Assembly: GCA_933822405.4 (NCBI GenBank)
Contig: CAKOGP040000247.1
Coordinates: 17,655-81,654, forward strand
Length of the DNA: 64,000 nucleotides
Source: Cylindrotheca closterium
Lineage: Eukaryota; Bacillariophyta; Bacillariophyceae; Bacillariales; Bacillariaceae
Direction: 5' to 3'
Shown here: in pieces, positions 53,589 through 63,871 of the stretch
Numbering within the stretch: the first letter of the stretch is position 1
Layout of the letters: the number at the start of each line of letters is the position of its first letter
Position numbers and translations under genes: made by a program
The notes under the pieces: model-generated
Databases searched by the model: none
What the model was told of the DNA's origin: nothing
The model's input: the letters and a program-made list of their open reading frames with translations, nothing else

Positions 53589-56500
53589 TTATACTCGAAA
53601 CAGTAGAAACCTAGAATGATGATGGACCTGGACCTGAGAGGTTTGGATCAAATTGTGACTGGCAGCTGGTGGCGCCAAAAACGCCCTTTCAACCTCAGCA
53701 TTGCTTGGCAGGCGCAAACCCCAAGAACAAAGATTCTGATCAAAGGATGTTGCTTCATAGAACATGGACCGCAATGTTGTGACCAAAGAAACATCCCATT
53801 GTGACAAGTCTCGATTGAAAGAGGATGCCCTTGCAAACCCTCCATTCATGTTTGTCACAGATGAAACATCCCAGGATGACAAGTCTTGATTGAATGATGT
53901 TGCAGATTGGAACATCCCACTTATATCGGTCACAGAAGAAACATCCCATGATGACAAGTCTTGGTTAAAAGGTTGTTGTAAACTGAAACATTGCACCCAT
54001 ATCAGTGAGAGAAGACACATCCCAAGATGACAAATCCCGATTGAAGGATGTTGCCCTTGAGAACATGTAACTCATGCTTGTCACAGAAGAAACATCCCAT
54101 GATGACAAGTCTCCATTGAATGCACTTGCTCTCCTGAACATGTATTCCATTGCTGTGACTCTCGAAACATCCCATGATGACAAGCCTTGATTGAATGATG
54201 TTGCTTGCGAGAACATCCAACTCATATCTGTCACCGACAAAACATCCCAGGATGATATATCTTGATTGAAGGATGATGCGCAACTGAACATTGCAGACAT
54301 TGTTTTGACAGAAGAAACATCCCATGATGATACATCTCGATTGAAGGCTCTTGCGTCGCTGAACATAAAACCCATCCTTGTTACTGTCGAGACAACCCAT
54401 GATGACAGTTCTTGGTCAAAGGAAGATGCCAAGTAAAACATCGAATACATATCTTTCACAGAAGAAACATCCCATAGTGAAAAGTCTTGATTGAAGGTTG
54501 CTGCACCTCTAAACATGGACCCCATATTGGTGACAGAGGAAACATCCCAGGACGACAAATCTTGGTTGAAGGATGATGCCTGCTCAAACGTTGCAAACAT
54601 AACATCAACAGAAGAGACATCCCAGTTTCCAATGTCTTCATTGAAGTTAGTGCGATCGCGGAAGAGCTCTTGCATACTGGTGACGCCCGGACCAAAACAC
54701 CAATCTCCAATTGTTCCATATTGACGCTCGACCGATGCCTTTGTCTTGGAAGATTGAAACCACTCGTCAACTGCTCCAACAAGCTCACTATTGGATTGAA
54801 AACAAGTCTCTGTCGGAGGTGCGGGGGTTGGCATAGGAGTAGGTTGGGCGGTCGTAGGTCGAAGCGTGGGCGGAGAGGTTGGTGGCAAAGTAGGCCCTGG
54901 TGTCGGAGGTGCAGTGGGTCCGGGGGTTGGAAAAAAAGTTGGTCCAGGTGTCGGTCTAGGAGTTGGATTTGGTGTTGGTCCAGGAGTTGGGTTTCGCGTT
55001 GGTCCCGGAGTTGGGTTTTGCGTCGGTCCAGGTGTTGGGGTTTTTGGTGTTGATCCAGGAGTAGATTGGAGCGCGGGGAAGGGAGTTGGAGATGGTGTAG
55101 GCGGTGGAGTGGGATCCGCTAGAGCAACTGTCGGCTGAGGAGGTGTCAGTGGTGGAGTTGGTGGGAAAGTCAGCCCTGGCGTCGGCCCAGGTGTTGGAAA
55201 AAAAGTTGGTCCAGAAGTCGGTTTGGGAGTTGGGTTTGCTGTTTGTTCAGGAGCTGGGTTTGGTGTTGGACTAGAAGTCGGGTTTGCTGTTAGTCCAGGA
55301 GTCGGATTTGGTGTTGGCCGAGGGGTTTCGCCTGCAACGGGAGAAAACGTGGTTAGAATAGTTAGTTCTGCGGTTGGCTTGGCTGTTGGATTTGGGCTTG
55401 GTCTTCTGGCTTCAGATGCTGGTGTTGGTCTAACTGTAATTGTCGGCTCTGCTGAAGGAGACGCATTGCTAGTACTCGGAGACTCTGTTGGATCCATTGA
55501 TCCGAGATTCACAACAATAATGCTCTGATACAACCTAGACAAATCAAGTTTCTCAGCAAGAACACCATCTCCGAAAAAGGTACTGAGTTCACCAATCACA
55601 TAGACGACATTCACAGAGCCATCTTTTACCACAACATCAAGTGCTACACTTACTTAATGAATCGTTGACTCGAATCATCCAAGCATTGTACTCCTTCGAC
55701 TCCAGAAGCGTCAACTGCCACATTTCCAATTACATATGCAAATGCACCACTATCCAGATAGCGATGGTATCGCAAGTTTCGAACAATTCGATTGCATCCA
55801 GTAAGTGCTGGAGCCATCAACTCTCTGAGTTTATCCTCAATGATACCGGCCGAAATGCTCAGATCCACTGGAAGAAATGACGTCGCATCAAGATCGAGCT
55901 GGTAGCTTTGTACCGGCATTGTGTCTTGATCCTGTATTGTATTCCCACTGGCAATGGCGGCACAGTCTTCTGCCGACGGTGGATCAAATGCAACCTCAAT
56001 GTTGGCACTAGTAGGAGGCCCAGAAGGAGATGCACTTATGAAAGGATTTTCAATCGCATCATAATCTTGAGTTGGTGTGACTGTATTGACAGGCACATTC
56101 GTTTCAATCTCTTTATTTGGAATACCAACAGCTTGTGACGAAGGTTCATTGGATGCACCGTCGTTACGCGTGGCAAGCCAAACCGCAACAGCGCCAATCG
56201 CAAGGACAACGAGGCAAAGAAGGTAGCAACATAATCGAACGCTCTTGTTCTGCTTGAAACGTTCCCAGTCTCTTCCGTTCGACTCTTCATTCTTTTTGCT
56301 TGTCTTTCTATTTGAATTATCACCAGACGGAGTTCCATCGATTGATTTCTTGTCCATTGATCTCAAAGTAGCACCCCCACTCGCTTCTTGGGTCTGATCT
56401 AACATTGAATTGAGTAGTGCCGTGGCAAGGTCGGCATCGTGGCTGTCGACAGCGTTAGCCATAACAAGTCCATCCATATTATCTTCCTTGTCCACTTCAA

Positions 56501-56862
56501 AATTCGCTCGTTCTTCGACCGTAAACACTGATTGGGTTCCCAGAGGCCTGCGGTATCTTTCTTTTCCAGAGTTCTTGTCTTTTGCATCTTGAGTTCCACG
56601 AGAATCCGCATGTGCACCAGGCATTGGTCCAGTAATGGGCTCACTCATTCGATCCATGAGATTGTTCGCCTTTGCAGCATTATCTTTGGTGTATCGATCT
56701 TGTTGACTTCTTCTGTTGCTAGATCGATTTTTCTTTCGTGCTTGGAATGGTTCTACCACAGCCGTATGGTCAACATCATCGGCACTGTCCGGCACCTTGG
56801 ACTCATCTTCCACTTTCTTGCTGGACACCACCCATTCCAAACCTCCCCCACAATGTGACAGT
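53589..56862 (-). pseudogene. Type II membrane protein with BspA-like repeats, copy 1 (broken or newly spliced)
   Basis: Read on the minus strand. The N-terminal basic region shares QQDRYTK and GPMPGAHADSRGTQ with copy 2. A membrane segment CCYLLCLVVLAIGAVAVWL follows, then an ectodomain (FDPPSAEDCAAIAS, TGCNRIVRNLRYHRYL), a Pro/Thr stalk, and nine in-frame plus three out-of-frame 25-residue repeats of the type FNxDLSSWDVSSVTxMxxMF (BspA/DUF285). A one-base loss near 55650 breaks the frame after DDSSQRFIK; a 71-bp GTAAGT...CTCAG segment there would, if spliced, restore it. A four-A run (53967-53970 on plus) shifts the frame again before the last repeats. The first in-frame ATG (56657) lies inside the conserved region, so the true start is missing or in an upstream exon. 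Confidence 0.7.
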
Positions 56863-58658
56863 CATCTAAATCAACAATCTCCCCGCCCTTCAGGTAGACC
56901 ATACAGTACAGGTATTTGCTCATTATCACGCTGGAAAACAACTGATGACGTGAGGAGGGCAAGGAGTGTTGCAGTGTTGCAGTGTTGGCTGAGTTTTAAA
57001 TTTGTGGAATTGCTATAAATGCCATGATTTCCTATCTTCAATATTTCAGACACTTTACTAAGCAATATGATGACGCAAAGCATCGTCAAAGACTCCTTCT
57101 GCAGGAGCCTTGAGTGCCAGAGCAGAGGACAAAGGAATCTCACTTTGCAGTAATGCGCTCGAATAATGCTGATGTATATGCTGGTTGCAAAGGAATCGTA
57201 ATTTTTTCAATCAATCGTTCAACGACCTGTCTTTTTCTTCTGTTCAACCTTCTTCGAATCATCGTTCATGGATGTCAAGACCTACTGCTCCATGTCTGCT
57301 AGACGCATTTCTGACGATGCATACGGTATAGCATGATCCAATTCATTCATCTTGTAGATATCAATCAAAGACTGCAAAGTGTCACCAAGAAGCTGAGAGA
57401 ATGAGTGTGATTTGCGCAGCTCTGCTTTCTTGGAGAAGATGATCAATGATTGATGATCATTTTCATCATTTTCTTTCGATTGGAGGTTTCAACCCATAGT
57501 CGCAAATTATTATGATAGGTCACAGATCAACTTTAGAACACATGCGGTAGCAAGATGCAGTATATCGCATTCCGCTTCTGCTTTCAAAAGAACGTGGTTG
57601 CATTGCTGAGGTTTATTGTGGTACACAGTTTCTCCTGTGTATTTGATTGATTGGTTTTGATCGTGCAATGCGTGCGGTCTCTGACTCAAATCAGCATTAT
57701 TTGCGTGTGACGTATGGTACGTGTACGACCTACAGTACTGTACCTGTTTTATGTATCTTCAATATCCAAAAGAACACGGCGGGCCCGCGTCTTCAATAAT
57801 CTGGCGGAATTTTGAAATCATCGCGCGGTCGACGGCAATCTTAATTATTCCGACACAACAGTAGGGTAGCAAGTCAGTTTTCTATACGAGCCAAAGAAAT
57901 CTTTCCTTCGTATATTTTGGAATGAACGGCTTGAATGATGGATCTTATGAATGTAATCGCACAATAGTCTTTGTCTTTTGAAGTGAGCAAGGCTGCGATC
58001 GTTGCGTTGAGGATGGCGGAATGAGAAATTATTGCCATTATATCACTCAACGACGTACTGCGTATGGTTGCCAGCCAAGACGTCATCAGATACTGTACGA
58101 TTTCGGAATGTCCATGGTATCACGATTGCCAAAGCAACTGCACATTGCTCACTTGGCGCATTGCTCACCAGAAAGAGCTGTCAGTGTGGACCACGCAAGG
58201 ATTTGTCTACCTCGCTGAAACACCATTGTCAGAATTAAACGCCATTAGTTTTTGGAAAGCACTGCAGCCTTTAAACCCGGGCATGGTATGATCCACTTTC
58301 CATCCGTGTTCCAACGATAGTGACTCCGATGTTGGGATACGAGAGGATTCGATGATGACCACATCTGCGCTGGATTGTGATGGACCGTGGGGGTCGAGAT
58401 GAAAAATGCGCCAACAACACTGATGTGCCCCACGCGGACGTATCTTCTCTAGAATGCATCGCATCGGAAAGTGGCCCCTATCCTTATATTGCTTGCACTC
58501 TGCGACATAGATGCTTGGGTTTTCCCAAGCTTACAATGCTGTCGCTGGAGTGTTCGATTATTCCGACATATTTTGAGAAAATGAATACCGCAGTATAGTT
58601 ATTCCAATCTATTTTCCCATCTAACACTTTATTTTTTAAAACATACTATGATTGAAGG
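56863..58658. other. Intergenic region between BspA-repeat genes
   Basis: 1.8 kb without a convincing gene. The second copy of the 40-bp GGCCCGCG...GGAATTTTGAAATC element is at 57783-57821. Several overlapping short frames at 58020-58460 on both strands show no recognisable domain. Confidence 0.45.
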
Positions 58659-61646
58659 TCAATAATTGCAAACATGGCAGAATGGACCTGGGGGATTTGC
58701 AGAGAGGTTTGGATTGGATTGTGATTGGCAGCTAGTGGCGCCAGAAAACATGGAGGCGACATTGGCATTGCCTGGAATGCGTGAGCCCCACAAACAAAGA
58801 TTCTGATTGAAGGATGATGCGTAGTAGAACATCTTATTAATCCTTGTTGCAGAAGAAACATCCCAAGATGACAAGTCTTGATTGAAGGATGATGCACGTA
58901 GAAACATTCCGTTCATCTCTTTGACCGAAGAAACATCCCAGGATGACAAGTCTTGATTGAAGGATTCTGCTTCATAGAACATATCATACATATTGACGAC
59001 AGAAGAAACATCCCAGGAAGACAAGTCTTGATCGAAGGATGTTGCTCTGCGGAACATGTACCTCATTATTGTGACAGAAGAGACGTCCCAAGATGACAAG
59101 TCTTGATTGAACGAGTATGCATGGTTGAACATACCCCACATTGTTTTGACAGAAGAAACATCCCAGGATGACAAGTCTTGATTGAAAGCTTTTGCTTGGC
59201 TGAACATGTCCTCCATAGTGATGGCAGAAGAAACATCCCATGATGATATGTCTTGATTGAACAAGGTTGCGCTTCTGAACATGAAACTCAAATCGGTAAC
59301 GGAAGAAACATCCCAATTCGATATGTCACGATTGAAACTTCCACTGTCGCGGAAAAGCTCTTTCATGCTGGTAACATCTGGACTGAAACACCAGTTTTCG
59401 ATTGGTCCGTAAAACGCCTCGATCTCCTCCCAACGTGTACGGGCTCGAAACAAGGGATCAAAAAAGGAAAAACCCGACCCAGACTTCCAAGCACGCAAAT
59501 AAGCAACTGCTGTAGAAAGATCTGAATTCGATTGAAAGCATGGCATTACAGGATTTGACGGTTCGACTGATGGGCTTGTGCTTGGAACTTCGGTTGGGGC
59601 TTCGCTGGGATTTGGGCTTGGAAGTTTGGTTGGACTTTTGCTTGGGAATTTTGTTGGGGCTTTCGTTGGGGCTTTCGTTGGGATTTTGGTTGGGATTGCG
59701 CTTGGGACAGTGCTGGGGACAGTGCTTGGGAACAGGGACGGGCCTGAGGAAGGCATCTGCGAAGGCTCTGGGGTCAAGGTCAGAATGACAAATGTAGGGG
59801 TTGTCGATGTCATTTGTTGCGGAATTTGTGTGGGCCTAAAAGATGATTGCGAATTAAGAAATGTTGTGGGTGATGGAGTTGGTTGCTGAGGTGTTGGAAC
59901 AGGGGCTGGATTTGGAGTTGTCAGAGGGTTCGCTACAAATGTTGGTGGATTGGTTGGCTCTACAGTAGAGTCAAAAACGAGACTTGCACTTGGATCTGAA
60001 GTTCTCAGTTGCGTGGGAGATGCAAGTGTTGGTGTTGGTGTTGGTGTCGGACCGACTGAAGGAGCCACATCGTTGCTGTTTGGAGGTGTCGCAGAATCGA
60101 TGTATCCCAAGTTCGTAACAGTAATTGTGTCATAGAGCCCAGCTAATTCAAGCTTTTCGGCAAGTACGCCATCTCCAAGAAAGGTACTGACTTCACCAAT
60201 TACATCAACGACATTCACCGAATCATCCTTTACCACAATATCAAGTGCAACGTTGACCCGATGGCACCGTAGATTGGAATCATCGACACATTGTGTCCCC
60301 TCGACTCCCGACGCATCGAGTGCCACATTTCCAATCGCATACACAAAGGAACCTTCCAGATAGCGAAGACGTCGCAAGTTTCGGACTACCCGATTGCATC
60401 CAGTTAGTGCAAGAGCCAGCAACTCTCGAAACTTCTCCTCAATGATGTCGGCTGAAACACTGAGATCCATAGGAAGAAACGGAGTCGCATCGAGCTCCAG
60501 CTTGTATCTCTGCACGGGCATTGCTTCTTGTCCTTGTATGGTAGCTCTGCTAGCGACGGCTGCACAATCTTCTGCCGAGGGTGGTTCAAAGTCAATGATG
60601 CTATTTGAAAATCCGCTAGGTGAACTTGTAATCGTTTCGGAATCCTGAGCTGGAGGGACGGTGTCCGCCTTCAAATCTGTGACATTCGTCCCTGTGATTC
60701 CATCACCTTCGAGTTGTGATGGTCCCTTTGAGATCGACGATGTTGTACTAGTGCCAAGCCATGCTCCAACAGCGGCAATTGCAACCACAAAGATAAAAAG
60801 CAGGCAGCAAAAGGTTTGAGCGCCCTTTTTCTGTTTGAATCGTTCCCAGTTCCTTGCCTTCGAACTGTCATTCCGTGCTTCGTTGTTTTCACTTGATTCC
60901 ATCATGAAGCTTCCAGCATCCGTCGACTTGTCCTTCTTCGGTTTCTTGTCAACACCGCTGGCATCTTCCTTCATCTCCAAAGCTTGGTCTGCATCTGTGC
61001 TTTCCACAGCATCAGCCGTCACGAGACCATCCACATTCTGATGATCTCCCTTTTCCGCTTCAAGTCTTGCTCGTCTTTCCACTCGTCTTTCATCCGTAGC
61101 ACCCAAAGGCCCAGTGAATCTTCCTTTCCTAGTCTTCTTTTCAGTCTCGTGGGCACCAGGCACTAGTCCATTGACCATTAAGTCCTTTGCTTTGGATGCA
61201 GAATTTTTGGTGGCTCGATCTGTATCAACTTGAGTTCCACGAGAGTCGGCATGTGCACCTGGCATCGGTCCACTAATTGGTTGACTCGATCGCTCCAAGA
61301 TGCTCTTTGCCTTTGCTGCAGCATCTGCCTTGACGAGTCGATCTTGTTGTCCTCGTCTCTTGCTAGTTCGATGCTTGCTATGACCGCTGTGGTGGCCTTC
61401 AATTGTTGGCGTCTCCGTACTAGCAAGCTTCGCCCCAGCTACAAAACTCTCTCGCCCAGAGCGAGCTGTTTCCTTAGCCACGAGTTCTTCTTTACTTTTC
61501 TTGGTTCGACGAGGTTCATTCCTCTTTGGGCTGGTGCTTTTGCGGGGAGTAGTAGTAGTATTGTTGCTACTACTGCGACGTGAGGATCTGCTGCCGCTGC
61601 TCCTCGATTTCCTGCTGCCTTTCGTTACCCTTTCCTCAGAGTCCAT
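58659..61646 (-). CDS. Type II membrane protein with BspA-like repeat ectodomain, copy 2
   Basis: 995 residues from ATG 61646; the frame is open 87 codons further upstream, where ATGs also occur, so the start is a choice based on the Ser/Arg-rich leader MDSEERVTKGSRKSRSS. Order: basic cytosolic region (1-278); membrane segment FCCLLFIFVVAIAAVGAWLG (279-298); conserved ectodomain of about 170 residues with four Cys (FEPPSAEDCAAVAS to VTNLGYID); long Pro/Thr/Ser stalk with PTKAPTKAPTK-type triplets (about 530-750); Cys-containing cap (PCFQSNSDLSTAV, NWCFSPDVTSMKELF); seven 25-residue repeats FNQDLSSWDVSSVxxMxxMF plus a closing FNQNLCLWG; tail with CHVC. BspA-type repeats form LRR-like solenoids used for adhesion or recognition in other organisms. 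No intron is needed. Confidence 0.85.
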   Translation of the reverse strand: MDSEERVTKGSRKSRSSGSRSSRRSSSNNTTTTPRKSTSPKRNEPRRTKKSKEELVAKETARSGRESFVAGAKLASTETPTIEGHHSGHSKHRTSKRRGQQDRLVKADAAAKAKSILERSSQPISGPMPGAHADSRGTQVDTDRATKNSASKAKDLMVNGLVPGAHETEKKTRKGRFTGPLGATDERRVERRARLEAEKGDHQNVDGLVTADAVESTDADQALEMKEDASGVDKKPKKDKSTDAGSFMMESSENNEARNDSSKARNWERFKQKKGAQTFCCLLFIFVVAIAAVGAWLGTSTTSSISKGPSQLEGDGITGTNVTDLKADTVPPAQDSETITSSPSGFSNSIIDFEPPSAEDCAAVASRATIQGQEAMPVQRYKLELDATPFLPMDLSVSADIIEEKFRELLALALTGCNRVVRNLRRLRYLEGSFVYAIGNVALDASGVEGTQCVDDSNLRCHRVNVALDIVVKDDSVNVVDVIGEVSTFLGDGVLAEKLELAGLYDTITVTNLGYIDSATPPNSNDVAPSVGPTPTPTPTLASPTQLRTSDPSASLVFDSTVEPTNPPTFVANPLTTPNPAPVPTPQQPTPSPTTFLNSQSSFRPTQIPQQMTSTTPTFVILTLTPEPSQMPSSGPSLFPSTVPSTVPSAIPTKIPTKAPTKAPTKFPSKSPTKLPSPNPSEAPTEVPSTSPSVEPSNPVMPCFQSNSDLSTAVAYLRAWKSGSGFSFFDPLFRARTRWEEIEAFYGPIENWCFSPDVTSMKELFRDSGSFNRDISNWDVSSVTDLSFMFRSATLFNQDISSWDVSSAITMEDMFSQAKAFNQDLSSWDVSSVKTMWGMFNHAYSFNQDLSSWDVSSVTIMRYMFRRATSFDQDLSSWDVSSVVNMYDMFYEAESFNQDLSSWDVSSVKEMNGMFLRASSFNQDLSSWDVSSATRINKMFYYASSFNQNLCLWGSRIPGNANVASMFSGATSCQSQSNPNLSANPPGPFCHVCNY

Positions 61647-61960
61647 GATACTGCAATCTCTATCAAATAGTATCAACAATACACTCGATTTTTGGAATCC
61701 AAACTCTTCAAACTTCTGCCGAAAAATAAGAGAGAGGTACTCGTATTCGTCGGGAATTTTACGTTTGCCGGTCATCTTCCAGCCCAACATGTTCGTAGAT
61801 GCAAAGCCTGTATGCAAAATGGAGACCATGAAGTGTCCCCGGTACTTAAGGGCATAATACCAGCCAACGTATCCTCTGCGATTCCGAAGACCGAAATATG
61901 GGCTCAAAATGACCGAAATATGGGCTCAAAACGACATCGAAAAACTGTTCGTGGGCCTAA
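61647..61960. other. 5' region of BspA-repeat copy 2 with 22-bp tandem
   Basis: The upstream part stays open in the frame of the gene. GACCGAAATATGGGCTCAAA plus two more bases is repeated in tandem at 61889-61910 and 61911-61932, just left of the Harbinger-type insertion. Confidence 0.5.
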
Positions 61961-62262
61961 GGCTGTTTCCACGCGAACCGAAAACCGAGTGTTTTGGCTC
62001 TTTTTCGTTTCTCGGTTTTCGGTTTCGTAAAAAAAACACGTCCACACGAACATTTTCCCTCCAAAACTGAGTCGGCGGCCGGATTTCGGTTGGTCGGCGG
62101 CCGAATATTGGGGCAATATCTCGGCGCCGAAAACCGACAGCCGGATTTTGCCTGTCTCAGCCGAATCTTCCACAACCATTGTAATGCGTAGGTTCTGACA
62201 CAACCAAGTGCCTCCAACACCACATATCAAGCAATCCAGTGGATTCCAACAACATCGACAAT

Positions 62263-62883
62263 ATGGACCACTCGTCCTACCAACCTATGAGCTTGAATAG
62301 TGATGATGGCAGCAGTACAACCAGTAGTAGCAGCAGTCGCGACTCCAGCAGCATATCTTCGAGTGATAGCAGTGACGACTCGAGTGATAGCAGTCAGGAT
62401 TCAAGCAAGAATTCCATGGACACCTTTGAGGGATCCTTCCAATTTGAATTTGATATCGGTTTTGATTTCTTCCAAGACTTTGACCTCAATTTGGGGATCT
62501 TTCCGCATTTGTTTGATCTTGGTGTCATTGATGGAGAGGGTTCGTCCGAAGGCAATTCATCAGTATCATCAGTAGACATGAGAGGGCGGGGCCCAAGAGC
62601 GCCAAGAGTCAAAAGGGATCCCTACAACTCCCCATTTTACAATGTCTACCTCAAGAATGCCGACGACCACTACCAGCAAAGAAACCATGCTATTGCAGCT
62701 TTTGATTCAGTTTGGGACGAGGAGAGCACTCTCGCCAAAGGGTTTCGGCGAAGGTTTGGCATTCCCTACAGTTACTTTGATCAAGTCTACACCGATTGGA
62801 ATAGAAGTGGTGAATACAGGGAAGAAAGGAGTAGGATTTGGATTGGTCCACGCTTCAAGTCTAACCAACGCTGCCCATTCTAG
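62263..62883 (+). CDS. Truncated Harbinger transposase-like frame
   Basis: 206 residues from the first ATG. A Ser/Asp-rich leader and a Phe/Asp-rich stretch (FEFDIGFDFFQDFDLNLGIF) are followed by FDSVWDEESTLAKGFRRRFG and IPYSYFDQVYTDW, which resembles the region just before the DDE domain in Harbinger transposases. It then ends, after a probable deletion, at RCPF. No catalytic DDE residues are present. The last 177 bases overlap the opposite-strand frame. Confidence 0.5.
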   Translation: MDHSSYQPMSLNSDDGSSTTSSSSSRDSSSISSSDSSDDSSDSSQDSSKNSMDTFEGSFQFEFDIGFDFFQDFDLNLGIFPHLFDLGVIDGEGSSEGNSSVSSVDMRGRGPRAPRVKRDPYNSPFYNVYLKNADDHYQQRNHAIAAFDSVWDEESTLAKGFRRRFGIPYSYFDQVYTDWNRSGEYREERSRIWIGPRFKSNQRCPF

Positions 62884-63465
62884 GCATGGTTGGAAGTTTG
62901 GAGGCATTTCCTCTCGTTCCTTTGTGGGGAACTTGCTTTCAAATGTCCTCATAACAAATTCCTCCAGCTTATGAGTTGGGACATCAGCGACACCGGAGGG
63001 AATAACAAAGCTCTCGGTTGGGTAGAGAGCGCAAAGCTTCCTGACAGCAGCTTTGTACTTCATAGCACGCTTCCGGATCCTTTCATTCTCAGCGTCAAGC
63101 TTACCAAACCTGCCGGCTGCAGAAAGTATCTCGTCATAGCTTGGATACACCTCTTTCATGGCCTCCCTACGAAAGCTGGCTTCGAGGTGGGAATCTTGTT
63201 TGGCTACCTGCTCGAAAATGAGAGGGAGCCGTTTGGCAACTTCGACAATAGACATTTCCTTTTGTTCAGTGACAGCCATTAGTGCTGCGAGCAACCAGTA
63301 CACTCCATATCGGGTCATCATTGCAGCCCTGTTCGCTTTGGTGATTGGAGTTTCCTGTCCAGGACGGAGATTGTAGTTAAAATGGGGCATCGTTTGGTTG
63401 CTTTTGATCTTGGCCTCTGGATTTGTGAGACTTTCGCAGGCATCAACATTCACAGCAAACATCAT
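62707..63465 (-). CDS. Harbinger accessory-type frame of unknown function
   Basis: 252 residues from ATG 63465. A middle part rich in charged helices (MTRYGVYWLLAALMAVTEQK, SYDEILSAAGRFGKLDAENE) looks protein-like. The last 59 residues are the antisense of the transposase-like frame and are probably an artefact of the internal deletion that fused the two genes. Autonomous Harbinger elements carry a second gene for a DNA-binding partner, and this may be its remnant, although no Myb/SANT domain is recognised. Confidence 0.4.
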   Translation of the reverse strand: MMFAVNVDACESLTNPEAKIKSNQTMPHFNYNLRPGQETPITKANRAAMMTRYGVYWLLAALMAVTEQKEMSIVEVAKRLPLIFEQVAKQDSHLEASFRREAMKEVYPSYDEILSAAGRFGKLDAENERIRKRAMKYKAAVRKLCALYPTESFVIPSGVADVPTHKLEEFVMRTFESKFPTKEREEMPPNFQPCLEWAALVRLEAWTNPNPTPFFPVFTTSIPIGVDLIKVTVGNAKPSPKPFGESALLVPN

Positions 63466-63550
63466 TCCACGAGCGCCAAGGCATTGATGGGTCCCTTTGG
63501 GCTCTGATTACAGTTCAAATCCACATGAATGTGCCCGGATGCCAATTCAG

Positions 63551-63627
63551 TCTGAGGCGCCAAAGCAGCAACGGTAATAGTCTGAGGCGCCAAAGCAGCA
63601 ACGGCAATAGTTTGAGGCGCCAAAGCC
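63551..63627 (+). repeat. 30-bp tandem repeat inside the Harbinger element
   Basis: TCTGAGGCGCCAAAGCAGCA plus ten more bases, two full copies (63551-63580, 63581-63610) and a partial third. It lies near the right end and may be a subterminal transposase-binding array. Confidence 0.7.
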
Positions 63628-63871
63628 CGCTGACTAGTCTTCCTATGTAATGAGACTACGACGGAGTTGTGATGAGATGCAGGTGGTTCCGTTGGTTGGC
63701 TGACAGTAGGGTACTAGTTTCTGATTGGCTAATGTTTCAGACATTCGTTTGCCAAATTTCGTTTTCGCGTGGAAACATGTTTTTCACCGATCCGATTATC
63801 CAAAACCGAAAATCTCTGGCTGGATTTGGCGTCTTTTCGGTTTTCGAAATTCGGTTCGTGTGGAAACAGCC

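Larger units (their letters stand above)
61961..63871 (+). mobile_element. PIF/Harbinger-type DNA transposon
   Basis: 1911 bp with inverted ends: left GGCTGTTTCCACGCGAACCG and AA, right the same with one change (A for G at base 13), so 21 of 22 match. Imperfect similarity continues for about 100 bp (CCGAAAACCG words and a GTGGAAAC-type inner repeat). TAA flanks both ends (61958-61960 and 63872-63874), the 3-bp TWA target duplication of PIF/Harbinger. It contains one frame on each strand but no visible complete DDE domain, so it is probably non-autonomous. Confidence 0.8.

Noticed and set aside
58021..58464. Overlapping frames on both strands that might be a small gene
   Set aside because: Three frames are open at once on the minus strand and several on the plus, with no family resemblance and no preference for one frame.
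58700..59340. Regular roughly 75-bp repeats that could suggest a CRISPR array
   Set aside because: They are the 25-residue BspA-type protein repeats, in frame and diverged at third positions. There are no constant repeats with unique spacers, and the DNA is eukaryotic.
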